Source: Roseovarius sp. Pro17
GTDB taxonomy: Bacteria; Pseudomonadota; Alphaproteobacteria; Rhodobacterales; Rhodobacteraceae
Direction: 5' to 3'
Length of the DNA stretch: 64,000 bases
Assembly: GCF_035599575.1 (NCBI RefSeq)
Contig: NZ_CP141179.1
Coordinates: 2,790,001-2,854,000 of the forward strand
Shown: positions 52,809-62,099 of the stretch, in pieces
Numbering within the stretch: position 1 is the first letter of the stretch
Layout: every line of letters starts with the position of its first letter
Position numbers and translations under genes: made by a program
The notes under the pieces: model-generated
What the model saw: only the letters and a program-made list of their open reading frames with translations
What the model was told of the DNA's origin: nothing
Database searches by the model: none

Positions 52809-54275
52809 CTAGCCACCCATCCGGTTTTCCAACCGCTCGACCACGCGGGCGGGCACGCGGGCCTGCGCCAGTTGGTCCAGCAAGCGGGTGCGCATGGCGT
52901 CGGGCATGTCGCGGCTGCCCTCCACATAGGCGATGAGGCGCGCGCGGCGCTCCTCGCTCAGCTCCAGCATGGCGGCGGGTTCAGGTGCAGCGGCGCCTGC
53001 TCCGATAGGGCGTACTTTGATCCCCGCGCCCAAAAGGGGCGAGCGCTGCGTGACGATCTGACGACCTGCCAGAGGTGGCGATCCTTCGGCTGCGCGGATC
53101 AGCACATCGTCGCCTTGGCGGCGTATCAGCGTAACGGCCAACGGCTCCAGCCGGGTATCCGCGTCCAGCGCCAGAACCGCACCGTCCGCGCCCAGCGCCG
53201 TGGCAGGCAGGCGCACCACATTCTCCAAAACCGGCTCGGCCACTTCGACGGTGACGAAATCGCCGGGCTTCAACCCTTGCGCCGACTCCAGCCGCGCAAA
53301 GACCAGACGCCCGGTCTGCCCCTCGCCCACGGCGGCGCTGGCGCGGGTGATACTCCCCGGCGCAATGAGGCGCGTACCGGATGCCTCTAGCACAGCGGTG
53401 ACTGGCGCGCGGCGCAACTGGGCATTCTGATCCAGCAGGCGCGCGAATTGCGAGGTCGAGACGCGAAACGCTACCTCCAGCGCCGAGCGGTCGATCAGGC
53501 TTGCCAGCCGTTCGCCATTGCTGACCAGCGCGCCCTGATCCACTGCAACATCGGCCAGCGCGCCTGCAAATTCGGCGGTTATGCTGGTGTCGGCCAGCCG
53601 TCTTTCCGCCTCGGCCAGCGCGATTTCGGCGCGCACGGTTCCGGTCGCGGCCTGATCGACGCGCGCCTCGGCGCTGGCGACGGCCTGTCTGCGCGTCAGA
53701 ACAGCGCCGCGCGCGGCGGCGGCCGCCAGCTCGGCGGTCTCGGCGGCGGCGGTGGTGGCGACGCCACGCTCGCCCAGATCGCGCTGGCGCTGCAATGCGC
53801 GCTCTTGCAGGTCGGCCTGATCGCGCGCCGCCGTCAGTTCGTCGCGCGCCAGATCCAGCCCGCGGGCGGCATCGCGGGCCTCAGCGCGGGCGTCCATAAG
53901 ATCGCTCGACGCGCGATCGCGCGCAGACTGTGTGTCAGCCGGATCAATCCGCACCAGAAGCTGCCCCGCCTCGACCTGCCGGCCCTCGTCAAAGGCCTCG
54001 GCCAGCTCGACGATGGTACCGGACGCCTTGGCGCGCAGCTCCAGCGTGCGGCGGCTACGCACCTCGCCATAGGCGATCAGGGTCGGTGCGATGGCCTGTG
54101 GCTGCGCCAGCACGACCTTGACCGCGAACTCACGCTCTTCGCGCACGCCCGCATCTGGCGTGCGGGCCAGCCGCGCCTGCACCGACGCGTTCAGGATGTA
54201 GCCCGCATAGGCCAATATCCCCAATGTCAGAGACATCAGGATCAGACCTGTCAGACTTCGGCGCAGAAACTGCAT
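52809..54275 (-). CDS. RND efflux periplasmic adaptor
   Basis: A 488-residue adaptor with an N-terminal membrane anchor (about residues 9-30), a lipoyl-like domain (RRTLELRAKASGTIVELAE), a long coiled coil (about 125-260) and a beta-barrel segment (TGRLVFARLESAQGLKPGDFVTVEVAE). The C-terminal tail after about residue 430 is helical and unusual. It links the RND pump to an outer-membrane channel. Confidence 0.9.
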   Translation of the reverse strand: MQFLRRSLTGLILMSLTLGILAYAGYILNASVQARLARTPDAGVREEREFAVKVVLAQPQAIAPTLIAYGEVRSRRTLELRAKASGTIVELAEAFDEGRQVEAGQLLVRIDPADTQSARDRASSDLMDARAEARDAARGLDLARDELTAARDQADLQERALQRQRDLGERGVATTAAAETAELAAAAARGAVLTRRQAVASAEARVDQAATGTVRAEIALAEAERRLADTSITAEFAGALADVAVDQGALVSNGERLASLIDRSALEVAFRVSTSQFARLLDQNAQLRRAPVTAVLEASGTRLIAPGSITRASAAVGEGQTGRLVFARLESAQGLKPGDFVTVEVAEPVLENVVRLPATALGADGAVLALDADTRLEPLAVTLIRRQGDDVLIRAAEGSPPLAGRQIVTQRSPLLGAGIKVRPIGAGAAAPEPAAMLELSEERRARLIAYVEGSRDMPDAMRTRLLDQLAQARVPARVVERLENRMGG

Positions 54276-54344
54276 TGCTGGGCGATCCTCGCTGGGGCGG
54301 CGCGCAGTCTATATGTAAGCTGCGCACACCGAATGCCAAGCACG

Positions 54345-54887
54345 CTACTTGCGGCGCTGATGCTCGTCCAGACGGGGCATGATCTCGACAAAGTTGCAGG
54401 GGCGGTGGCGATAGTCCAGTTGCAGGGACAATATGTCGTCCCACGCATCCTTGCACGCGCCGGGGCTGCCGGGCAGCGCGAACAGGTAGGTGCCACGTGC
54501 CACGCCCGCCGTAGCGCGGCTTTGAACGGCGCTGGTGCCGATCTTGGCCATGCTGACATGGGTGAACACGGTGCCAAAGGCGTCGATTTCCTTTTCATAG
54601 ACGTCGCGATGCGCCTCGACGGTCACGTCGCGGCCCGTCAGGCCAGTGCCCCCGGTTGAGATGATGGCGTCGATGCCCGCATCCTCGCACCAATCGCGCA
54701 GACGCTTTGCAATTGCGGCACGCTCGTCCCGCACAATGGCGCGAGCGGCCAGAATATGTCCGGCCCCTTCGATCCGGGCCGCCAGCGTATCGCCCGAGCG
54801 GTCATCATCTGCCTGCCGCGTATCGCTGACGGTCAGCACTGCGATGCGCACGGGGATGAACTTGCGGGTTTCATCAATGTTACTCAT
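54345..54887 (-). CDS. moaB: Molybdenum cofactor protein MoaB
   Basis: A 180-residue MoaB/MogA-type domain with IAVLTVSDTRQADDDRSGD, the binding motif STGGTGLTGRDVT and the final LPGSPGACKDAWDDIL. It adenylylates molybdopterin or takes part in its early handling. The family assignment is secure. The LysE gene lies upstream, 3 bp away, in the same orientation. Confidence 0.93.
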   Translation of the reverse strand: MSNIDETRKFIPVRIAVLTVSDTRQADDDRSGDTLAARIEGAGHILAARAIVRDERAAIAKRLRDWCEDAGIDAIISTGGTGLTGRDVTVEAHRDVYEKEIDAFGTVFTHVSMAKIGTSAVQSRATAGVARGTYLFALPGSPGACKDAWDDILSLQLDYRHRPCNFVEIMPRLDEHQRRK

Positions 54888-54890
54888 GGC

Positions 54891-55508
54891 TCAGGCCCTT
54901 TCCAGTATCGCGAGGCGCGCCGCCAGCGCCGTGAATATCGCAGCCGTGGCATAGCCCAACCCGCGCGCAAAGCGCGGCGATCCGGCCATGCGCCGCCCAA
55001 GGCCCCCAGCGAACACGCCGACGGCACCGTTGATGATCAAGCCGCCAAAGCCCATGATCGCACCCAGCATCAGAAACTGCCCCAGCAGGCTGCGGGTGGG
55101 GTCGGTGAATTGCGGCAAAAACGCCAGAACGAAAAAGATCACTTTGGGGTTCGTGAGGTTCACGATCAGCCCCTCGCGGAACGCACGGCGCACGCTCATC
55201 GGGCGACCCGTGGCGTGGACCGGCCCAGTGCGCAGCGCGCCGACTGCCAGCCACAACAGATAGGCGACTCCCACCCAGCGGATCACATCGAACAGCCACG
55301 GCGCCGCCGTCACCAGCGCGCCGATTCCCAGCGCCGCTAAACTCACATGGACCAGCGCCCCCAAGGAAATACCCGCGCTCGCGGCCATCGCCTGCTTTGG
55401 CCCGGCGCGCAAACCCTGTCCGAGGCAGAACATCATATCCGCCCCCGGCGTCAGGTTCAGCGCCAATGCGGCAGGCAGGAACGCCAGCAGCAGCCACGGA
55501 TCAATCAC
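54891..55508 (-). CDS. LysE-family amino-acid exporter
   Basis: A 205-residue membrane protein with about six helices and the family features NLTPGADMMFCLGQGLRAG and LIVNLTNPKVIFFVLAFLPQF. It exports amino acids or homoserine-type compounds. I chose the GTG at 55508, overlapping the upstream UDG stop (GTGA) and preceded by GAGGGGGG. The longer open frame lies inside the UDG gene. Confidence 0.88.
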   Translation of the reverse strand: MIDPWLLLAFLPAALALNLTPGADMMFCLGQGLRAGPKQAMAASAGISLGALVHVSLAALGIGALVTAAPWLFDVIRWVGVAYLLWLAVGALRTGPVHATGRPMSVRRAFREGLIVNLTNPKVIFFVLAFLPQFTDPTRSLLGQFLMLGAIMGFGGLIINGAVGVFAGGLGRRMAGSPRFARGLGYATAAIFTALAARLAILERA

Positions 55509-56272
55509 GATGCGTCCCCCCTCAGCCGGGCCTGCACAGCCAGCAGATCGGCCCAGGCCGCGCGCTTGGCCGCAGGTGTGCGCAGCAGATAGGCAGGATG
55601 GAACATCGGCAGCGCGGGCTTGCCCCACGCCTCGGTCCATTTCCCGCGCAGCTTGGTAATGCCACGCTCGCCCAAGCCCGCCTGGCACGAGATATTGCCC
55701 ACGAGGATCACCATCTCGGGTGCGGCCAACTCGACGTGCCGCTGCATGAAAGGGCGCATCATGGCAATCTCACCCGGCTTGGGATCGGCATTCTGCGGCG
55801 GACGCCACGGCAGAATGTTGGTGATATAGACGTTCTCCTCGCGGCTCAGCCCGATGCTGGCCAACATCCGGTCCAGCATTTTCCCCGCCTGCCCGACAAA
55901 GGGGCGCCCCGCGCGATCCTCTTCGCGGCCCGGTGCCTCGCCGATAATCATCACGCGCGCGCCCGGCACACCATCCGCAAAGACCAGATTGCGCGCGCCA
56001 CGCTTCAGCTCGCAATGGTCGTAGGCAGCCAGTGCTGCGCGCAGGGCGTCCAGATCATTCGCCCCCTCGGCAGCTTGGCGCGCCGCCGCCTCGGCATCCG
56101 GCGCGGCATGCAAAGGCACGGCCTTTTGCGCGGCAGGCGCCACCGCCTTGGGCGCCGCGGCCGGCGCCTCATAGCGGTTCACCGGCACGTCGCCGATCGC
56201 CTCGTCGACGCCCAGCTCGACCTGCCATTGCAGGAGCGCCCTCAGCCCGTGAAAATCCAATGCCGAATCCAT
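55505..56272 (-). CDS. Uracil-DNA glycosylase family protein (family 4-like, atypical)
   Basis: A 255-residue protein with a disordered Ala/Pro-rich N-terminal part (about 30-70). The core has GEAPGREEDRAGRPFVG (active-site loop), ITNILPWRPPQNADP and the uracil-binding HPAYLLR. It removes uracil from DNA. The cysteines that ligate the iron-sulfur cluster in typical family 4 enzymes are not all visible: the first position is YDHCELKRGARN with one Cys instead of two. The gene is coupled to lysE by a GTGA overlap. Confidence 0.85.
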   Translation of the reverse strand: MDSALDFHGLRALLQWQVELGVDEAIGDVPVNRYEAPAAAPKAVAPAAQKAVPLHAAPDAEAAARQAAEGANDLDALRAALAAYDHCELKRGARNLVFADGVPGARVMIIGEAPGREEDRAGRPFVGQAGKMLDRMLASIGLSREENVYITNILPWRPPQNADPKPGEIAMMRPFMQRHVELAAPEMVILVGNISCQAGLGERGITKLRGKWTEAWGKPALPMFHPAYLLRTPAAKRAAWADLLAVQARLRGDAS

Positions 56273-56443
56273 ATAGCGACGCTACTCTGCCCACCTCGCA
56301 GGCGAAAGTGCGGAGTGCATCCCGCCCTTTCATCGTTCTGAAAATACTCAAGGTCCGCGCCCTCCGCACAGACCTCCGCTTGCCGATTGATCGCGGCCCG
56401 CGCCCATGCGATAACGCCAAGACCTGCCAAACAGGAGATGCCG

Positions 56444-57400
56444 GTGCCTTTCGACCACACCCACCTTCTGGGGATCGAGCCTTTGGCCCCCCATGACATC
56501 ACCACGATCCTCGATTTGGCCGATCAATACGCCGATCAGGGCCGCAGCGGTGCCAAGCATGGCGATGCACTGGCAGGCCTGACGCAGATCAACATGTTCT
56601 TTGAGAACTCCACCCGCACGCAGGCCAGTTTCGAACTGGCGGGCAAGCGGCTGGGCGCTGACGTCATGTCGATGGCGATGCAGGCCAGCAGTATCAAGAA
56701 GGGCGAGACGCTGATCGACACAGCCATGACGCTGAACGCCATGCACCCCGATCTGCTGGTCGTGCGTCACCCCCATTCGGGCGCGGTCGACCTTCTGGCG
56801 CAAAAGGTAAACTGCGCGGTGCTGAACGCAGGCGACGGGCGGCACGAACACCCCACGCAGGCGCTGCTGGACGCGCTGACGATCCGCCGCGCCAAGGGGC
56901 GGCTGCATCGCCTGAACATCGCGATCTGCGGCGATATCGCGCATAGCCGCGTCGCACGCAGCAACATCATTCTGCTGGGCAAGATGGAGAACCGCATCCG
57001 CCTGATCGGCCCTCCCACATTGATGCCCGCCGGGATCGGCGAATTCGGCGTCGAGGTCTATGACGATATGCAAAAGGGGCTGGAGGGAGTCGACGTCGTC
57101 ATGATGCTGCGCCTTCAGCGCGAGCGTATGGATGGCGGCTTTATCCCCTCCGAGCGCGAATATTACCACCGCTATGGCCTCGACGCCGAAAAGCTGGCCC
57201 ATGCAGCACCTGATGCGATCGTCATGCATCCCGGCCCGATGAATCGCGGGGTCGAGATCGACGGCGAGTTGGCCGACGATATCAGGCGCAGCGTGATCCA
57301 GCAGCAGGTGGAAATGGGCGTCGCCGTGCGTATGGCGGCAATGGACCTACTGGCGCGCAACCTGCGCCGCCGGGCAACCCCGAAAACGGTGATGGCATGA
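56444..57400 (+). CDS. pyrB: Aspartate carbamoyltransferase catalytic chain PyrB
   Basis: A 318-residue enzyme with the carbamoyl-phosphate loop [25 protein letters not shown] and the aspartate-binding [15 protein letters not shown]. It joins carbamoyl phosphate and aspartate in pyrimidine synthesis. I chose GTG at 56444 because AGGAG sits six bases upstream; the ATG at 56438 is too close to it. The gene heads a pyrB / membrane protein / dihydroorotase-like / plsY operon. Confidence 0.92.
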   Translation: MPFDHTHLLGIEPLAPHDITTILDLADQYADQGRSGAKHGDALAGLTQINMFFENSTRTQASFELAGKRLGADVMSMAMQASSIKKGETLIDTAMTLNAMHPDLLVVRHPHSGAVDLLAQKVNCAVLNAGDGRHEHPTQALLDALTIRRAKGRLHRLNIAICGDIAHSRVARSNIILLGKMENRIRLIGPPTLMPAGIGEFGVEVYDDMQKGLEGVDVVMMLRLQRERMDGGFIPSEREYYHRYGLDAEKLAHAAPDAIVMHPGPMNRGVEIDGELADDIRRSVIQQQVEMGVAVRMAAMDLLARNLRRRATPKTVMA

Positions 57401-57945
57401 GCGACAAAATCCAGATCACAGCGACAGAGACCGGCATCGTGCGCGTATTCTCCGTCGATATCCCGGCGGATGAAATCGCCACGTTCGCTGCCCGCAATGG
57501 CCGCTGGCCCCTGCGCGAGGCGCTGGGGGCCGAGACGCTGGACCCCAAGCATATCGAGGTCTTTGACGCGGCGGACCTGACCGGTGTCGGTCTGGCCGGA
57601 TATCTGACCGAGGGCCACGCGATCCCCGAGGACCAGATCGAGCCGCTGCGCGCGCGTCTCGCTGCGCAAGAAGGCACGCTGATGGTTATCACGTCGCGGG
57701 CCTTCGGCGGGACCGCACAGACATTGACGCCCCGCGCCCCACTCAATCTGATCGCATCCTTTTCCGAGCCGCACGACCCCATCACCTTCGACGCGCTGCC
57801 CGACGAATCCGCCCGCACGCCCGAATATGAGGACAAGCCACAGCGCAAAACACCATCCGATGCCGCCATGTCAGGCCGCGTCGCCAGCGTGGTCCTATTG
57901 GTGCTGGCGCTGCTGGTCGTCGTCATGGTGTGGATCGCCTCGTGA
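57397..57945 (+). CDS. C-terminally membrane-anchored protein in the pyr operon
   Basis: A 182-residue protein with a soluble N-terminal part ([20 protein letters not shown]) and a C-terminal membrane helix ([20 protein letters not shown]) at the end. It overlaps pyrB by four bases and the next gene by four bases, so all three are cotranslated. It may tether the pyr enzymes to the membrane, but no function is known. It occurs in this position in related bacteria as far as I recall. Confidence 0.7.
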   Translation: MSDKIQITATETGIVRVFSVDIPADEIATFAARNGRWPLREALGAETLDPKHIEVFDAADLTGVGLAGYLTEGHAIPEDQIEPLRARLAAQEGTLMVITSRAFGGTAQTLTPRAPLNLIASFSEPHDPITFDALPDESARTPEYEDKPQRKTPSDAAMSGRVASVVLLVLALLVVVMVWIAS

Positions 57946-59240
57946 TAGATACTGGCCGAACGCTGATCACCAACGCCAACCTGATCGACCCCGAGGCCGG
58001 GACCGTCACCCAAGGCAGTCTGCTGATCGAAGAGGGCCATATAACGCGCATCACCCCCGGCGCAGCCCCGACGGACATGCCCAAAGGCACGCGGGTCATC
58101 GACGCAGGCGGCAGGCACCTTGCCCCCGGTATCGTCGATATCGGCGTCAAGGTCTGCGAGCCGGGCGAGCGGCACAAGGAATCGTTTCGCTCCGCCGGTC
58201 TGGCGGCGGCGGCAGGCGGCGTGACCACAATGGCGACGCGCCCCGACACGCTGCCCGCCATCGACAGCCCCGAAGTGCTGGAATTCACCCGCCGCCGCGC
58301 CAATGAGGCCGCGCCGGTCAACGTGCTGCCCATGGCCGCCCTGACCAAAGGGCGCGCAGGCAAGGAAATGACCGAAATCGGCTTTCTCATGGATGCGGGT
58401 GCCGTCGCCTTTACCGATTGCGACCATGTCGTGCAAAGCACCAAGGTATTCGCGCGCGCGCTGACCTACGCCCGCGCCTGTGGTGCGCTGGTCATCGCCC
58501 ACCCGCAAGAGCCGGGGCTGTCCGCAGGGGCCGCCGCCACGTCGGGCAAGTTCGCGTCCCTCTATGGCCTGCCTGCCGTCTCGCCCATGGCCGAGCGGAT
58601 GGGCCTCGACCGCGACATCGCGCTGCTGGAGATGACAGGCGCGCGCTATCACGCCGACCAGATTACGACAGCGCGCGCCCTGCCCGCGCTGCAGCGTGCC
58701 AAGCGCAACGGGCTGGATATCACAGCAGGCACATCAATCCACCACCTGACCCTGAACGAGTTGGACCTCGCGGGCTATCGCACCTTTTTCAAGGTCAAGC
58801 CGCCCTTGCGCTGCGAAGAAGACCGCCAAGCCATCATCGAGGCGGTGCGCACGGGCCTGATCGACACGATCAGTTCGATGCACACTCCGCAGGACGAAGA
58901 GAGCAAGCGCCTGCCCTTTGAGGAGGCCGCAAGTGGCGCCGTGGCATTGGAAACCCTCCTGCCCGCCGCGCTGCGCCTTTATCATTCGGGCGATCTGGAC
59001 CTGCCGACGCTGTTCCGCGCACTATCGCTGAATCCTGCGAAACGGTTGGGCCTGCCCTCCGGTCGGCTGTCCGTCGGCGCGCCCGCCGATCTGGTGCTGT
59101 TCGATGCCGACAAGCCCTTTGTTCTTGACCGGTTCAAGCTGCGCTCGAAATCCAAGAACACGCCCTTTGACGGCGCGCGGATGCAGGGCCGCGTCATGAC
59201 GACCTTCGTCGCCGGAACCCCTGTTTATGAGGCCAACTAA
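57942..59240 (+). CDS. pyrC: Dihydroorotase-like protein lacking the HxH metal motif
   Basis: A 432-residue amidohydrolase-fold protein related to dihydroorotase. The metal-binding motif after the first strand, normally DxHxHxREPG, reads here VDIGVKVCEPG (residues 65-75), with Gly68 and Lys70 in place of the two His. Later segments TAGTSIHHLTL, HPQEPGLSAGAAA and SMHTPQDEESK are conserved-looking but with altered ligands. It is probably a non-catalytic partner of PyrB, as in other bacteria with inactive paralogues, or has changed chemistry. GTG 57942 overlaps the previous stop. Confidence 0.82.
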   Translation: MIDTGRTLITNANLIDPEAGTVTQGSLLIEEGHITRITPGAAPTDMPKGTRVIDAGGRHLAPGIVDIGVKVCEPGERHKESFRSAGLAAAAGGVTTMATRPDTLPAIDSPEVLEFTRRRANEAAPVNVLPMAALTKGRAGKEMTEIGFLMDAGAVAFTDCDHVVQSTKVFARALTYARACGALVIAHPQEPGLSAGAAATSGKFASLYGLPAVSPMAERMGLDRDIALLEMTGARYHADQITTARALPALQRAKRNGLDITAGTSIHHLTLNELDLAGYRTFFKVKPPLRCEEDRQAIIEAVRTGLIDTISSMHTPQDEESKRLPFEEAASGAVALETLLPAALRLYHSGDLDLPTLFRALSLNPAKRLGLPSGRLSVGAPADLVLFDADKPFVLDRFKLRSKSKNTPFDGARMQGRVMTTFVAGTPVYEAN

Positions 59241-59846
59241 ATGCCCCTGATTGAAACCTCTGCCGCATTGCTGATCCCATGGGCCGTGATCGGCTATCTG
59301 CTGGGATCGATCCCCTCGGGCATTTTAATCGCCCGCGCACTGGGGCTGGGCGATCTGCGCAGCATCGGATCGGGCAATATCGGCGCAACGAACGTCTTGC
59401 GTACCGGGTCCAAGGGCGCGGCGGCGGCTACCCTGCTGCTTGATGCGGCCAAGGGCGCAATCGCTGTCCTGCTGGCCCGCTGTCTGGCGGGCGAGGATGC
59501 GGCGCAATTGGCGGGCTTGATGGCGCTTATCGGCCACTGCTTTCCTGTTTGGCTAGGCTTTCGAGGCGGCAAGGGGATGGCAACGTTCCTTGGTCTGATG
59601 CTGGCGCTGGCGTGGCCCATCGGCGTGCTCTGCTGCGCGACATGGCTGGCGACGGCGCTGATCGCGCGCATCTCCTCGCTGTCGGCCTTGGTTTCGGCGT
59701 GCAGCGCGGTCCTGTGGATGCTGGTGCTGGGATACTGGCAGATGCTGGTGCTGGGTATCGTGACGGCGGCGCTGATCCTGTGGCGGCACCGGGCCAACAT
59801 CGCGCGGCTGCGCGCCGGGACGGAGCCCAAGATCGGCGCAAAGTGA
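59241..59846 (+). CDS. plsY: Glycerol-3-phosphate acyltransferase PlsY
   Basis: A 201-residue membrane protein with about five helices. It has the PlsY motifs LLGSIPSGILIARALG, IGSGNIGATNVLRTGSKGAA and GFRGGKGMATFLG, which bind glycerol 3-phosphate and acyl phosphate. It makes lysophosphatidic acid, the first step of phospholipid synthesis. The start codon directly follows the pyrC-like stop codon. Confidence 0.95.
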   Translation: MPLIETSAALLIPWAVIGYLLGSIPSGILIARALGLGDLRSIGSGNIGATNVLRTGSKGAAAATLLLDAAKGAIAVLLARCLAGEDAAQLAGLMALIGHCFPVWLGFRGGKGMATFLGLMLALAWPIGVLCCATWLATALIARISSLSALVSACSAVLWMLVLGYWQMLVLGIVTAALILWRHRANIARLRAGTEPKIGAK

Positions 59847-59858
59847 CGCGGGATGCTG

Positions 59859-60632
59859 TCAGACCAGCGCGCCAATCATTTCGCGGTGTAGCGACGGCCC
59901 TGCTGCCACCATCCCATCCACCTGCGGGACCGGATTGTTGAACCGCAGCAATTGCCCCCGACGATTCGTCGACAGGGCCCCCGCCTCGCGCAGGATCAGA
60001 TCGCCAGCGGCCACGTCCCATTCCCATGTCTTGCGCAGCGTCAGCATGGCATCGAACCGCCCCTCGGCCACCAAACTCAACCGGTAAGCCAGCGACGGTC
60101 GATGCTCGCGCTTGAAGGCGGGGACCGCGCCGCGCCAGTGGTGCGCCTCCAGCATGGTTTTGGCTGCCAATAATGTCGCGCCCTCGGACCCTGCCTGCGC
60201 ACTGGCGTGGATCGGCGCGCCGTTCAGTGTCGCGCCCATGCCAGCGGCGGCGGCATACATCAGGTCCAGCATAGGCAAATAAACGACGGCGGCCGTCACC
60301 ACGCCCTCGTCGCAGACGGCCAGCGCGTGCGCCCAAGCGCGGCTACCGTCAATAAAGCTGCGTGTGCCGTCGATGGGGTCGATGATGAAAGTGCGCGGCG
60401 CGGCGGCGCGCAGGGGGTCAGGTGCGCTCTCTTCGCTGAGCCAGCCATAAGCGGGACGCGCGCTGCGCAAACGCGCCTCAAGGACGTCGTTGACGGCCAG
60501 ATCGGCCTCGGTCACAGGGCCCGCATCTTGGGGCTTGTCCCAACGCTTGGCGGTAGCGCCGACATACCCTGTCGCCACTTCGCCCGCCGCCCGCGCAGCA
60601 TCGATCAGCAGGGGCAGGTCACGCGCCGGCAA
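59859..60632 (-). CDS. CysQ-like inositol monophosphatase-family phosphatase
   Basis: A 257-residue enzyme of the inositol monophosphatase superfamily. Metal-binding motifs are EESAPDP, IIDPIDGTRSFI and WDVAAGDLILREAG. It most resembles 3'(2'),5'-bisphosphate nucleotidase CysQ, which removes PAP; inositol phosphatase is the other option. The TTG start at 60632 has GAGGGG eight bases upstream and lies 14 bp inside the PmbA gene end. Confidence 0.87.
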   Translation of the reverse strand: MPARDLPLLIDAARAAGEVATGYVGATAKRWDKPQDAGPVTEADLAVNDVLEARLRSARPAYGWLSEESAPDPLRAAAPRTFIIDPIDGTRSFIDGSRAWAHALAVCDEGVVTAAVVYLPMLDLMYAAAAGMGATLNGAPIHASAQAGSEGATLLAAKTMLEAHHWRGAVPAFKREHRPSLAYRLSLVAEGRFDAMLTLRKTWEWDVAAGDLILREAGALSTNRRGQLLRFNNPVPQVDGMVAAGPSLHREMIGALV

Positions 60633-61965
60633 GGGTCATCCCCTCGACCAGCAGCGACGGCACGACCGATGACAGATACGTGCGCGCATCATTGGCGGGC
60701 GTCATACGCATCAGCATGTCATGCAGATTTCCGGCAATGGTCAGCTCGTTCACCGGATAGGCGATCTCGCCATTCTCGATCCAGAAGCCGGACGCCCCAC
60801 GCGAATAATCGCCCGTATTGGCATTAATGGTCGAGCCGATCATCGACGTTACCAGCAGGCCCGTGCCCATGCCTCGGATCAGATCCTCGCGGCTGGACTC
60901 CCCTTGCGTCAACGCGATATTCCACGTGCCGGGACGGGGCGGACCGGACACGCCGCGCTTGGCATTGGCGGTCGAAGTCATTCCCAGTTGGCGCGCGCTG
61001 GCAAGGTCCAGAACCCAACCCGTCAAGATGCCACGATCCACGATAGCGCGGGTTTGCGTCGCCAACCCCTCGCCGTCATAGGGACGCGATCCAGCGACAC
61101 GGCGGCGATGCGGGTCCTCTAGAACACTGAGACCCTCGGGCAACACCTGCTGGCCCAGCTTATCGCGCAGCCAAGTGGCCCCACGCGCAACAGCCGCGCC
61201 ATTGGCCGCGCCCAGCAAATGGCCGATCAGCGACGTCGAGATACGCTCGTCGAATAACACCGGATACGCGCCTGTTTTGGGACGGCGCGCACCAAGACGC
61301 TCAGCAGCGCGCCGGCCAGCGCGCGCGCCAATCTCGGCGGCGCTGCGCATATCGGCATCAAAGATGCGCGCGTCGCCATCGGAATCGCGCTCCATCCCGG
61401 CACCAGTTCCAGCGATCGCAGCGCAGGAGACATACCAGTCGGTGCGCGCGTGATTGGCGGCAAAGCCATTACTGGCCGCCATCCAGATATGGCGGCGCTC
61501 ATAGCCCGCCGTGGCCGCCTGCACCTGAGTAACGCCCTCTGCGGCCAGTGCGGCGGCCTCGGCCTCGGTGGCGCGGCGCTGCAATTCGGCGGGGTCAGGC
61601 TCGGGCGTGGGATCGGCCAGATCAAGCGCAGCGATGTCCCAGCCTTGGGCCAACTGCGCAGGATCGGCCAATCCCGCATAGGGATCTTCGGGCGCCTCTC
61701 GCGCCATGGCGACGGCACGTTCGGCCATAATTTCCAGCGTTTCCGGGCGGATATCGGAGGAGGACACATTGGCCTGTCGCTGCCCCACCAGCACGCGCAG
61801 ACCCACGTCCGTTGCCTCAGAGCGCTCGGCCTGTTCCAGCTTGCCGCCGCGCACGTCGATCACTTGGGACGCGCCGGTGGCGACCATCGCATCGGCGCTG
61901 TCTGCGCCCGCGCGGCGCGCTGCTACCAGCAGCGCCTCGGCCAGATCCGCGTGTAAATGTGTCAT
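60619..61965 (-). CDS. pmbA: TldD/PmbA-family metalloprotease subunit
   Basis: A 448-residue protein starting MTHLHADLAEALLVAARRAG, with GGKLEQAERSEATDVGLRVLVG, NTGDYSRGASGFWIENGEI and VNELTIAGNL, the family signatures. It pairs with TldD to form a heterodimeric metalloprotease that processes peptides such as microcin and PQQ-like precursors. PmbA lacks the TldD zinc motif; no HExxxH is seen, so it is the PmbA-type subunit. AAAGG precedes the ATG 61965. A tldD gene is not in the window. Confidence 0.9.
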   Translation of the reverse strand: MTHLHADLAEALLVAARRAGADSADAMVATGASQVIDVRGGKLEQAERSEATDVGLRVLVGQRQANVSSSDIRPETLEIMAERAVAMAREAPEDPYAGLADPAQLAQGWDIAALDLADPTPEPDPAELQRRATEAEAAALAAEGVTQVQAATAGYERRHIWMAASNGFAANHARTDWYVSCAAIAGTGAGMERDSDGDARIFDADMRSAAEIGARAGRRAAERLGARRPKTGAYPVLFDERISTSLIGHLLGAANGAAVARGATWLRDKLGQQVLPEGLSVLEDPHRRRVAGSRPYDGEGLATQTRAIVDRGILTGWVLDLASARQLGMTSTANAKRGVSGPPRPGTWNIALTQGESSREDLIRGMGTGLLVTSMIGSTINANTGDYSRGASGFWIENGEIAYPVNELTIAGNLHDMLMRMTPANDARTYLSSVVPSLLVEGMTLAGA

Positions 61966-62045
61966 GGAATTGCCTTTCAAATGCGCCTCAGAGGTAGTCC
62001 CCACACACGCCGGGTGCAAGGGGCGCGCTGCTACCCCCGCAAAGA

Positions 62046-62085
62046 GAAACGGGCCGGAGGATCACCTCCGGCCCGCCTTTTTTCC
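62046..62085 (-). terminator. Rho-independent terminator of the DUF2125 gene
   Basis: GGGCCGGAGG pairs with CCTCCGGCCC around ATCA. On the minus strand it is followed by GTTTCTCTTT; on the plus strand by CTTTTTT. It lies just after the DUF2125 stop. Confidence 0.85.
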
Positions 62086-62099
62086 TGCCAGAACGGCGT

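Noticed and set aside
52206..54659. Two long plus-strand frames (52206-53390, 53448-54659) opposite the RND operon
   Set aside because: They are antisense of the adaptor and RND genes, with His/Arg/Gln-rich composition typical of high-GC shadows.
57282..58652. 456-codon minus-strand frame opposite pyrB, the membrane protein and the dihydroorotase-like gene
   Set aside because: It is a high-GC antisense frame opposite three clear genes.
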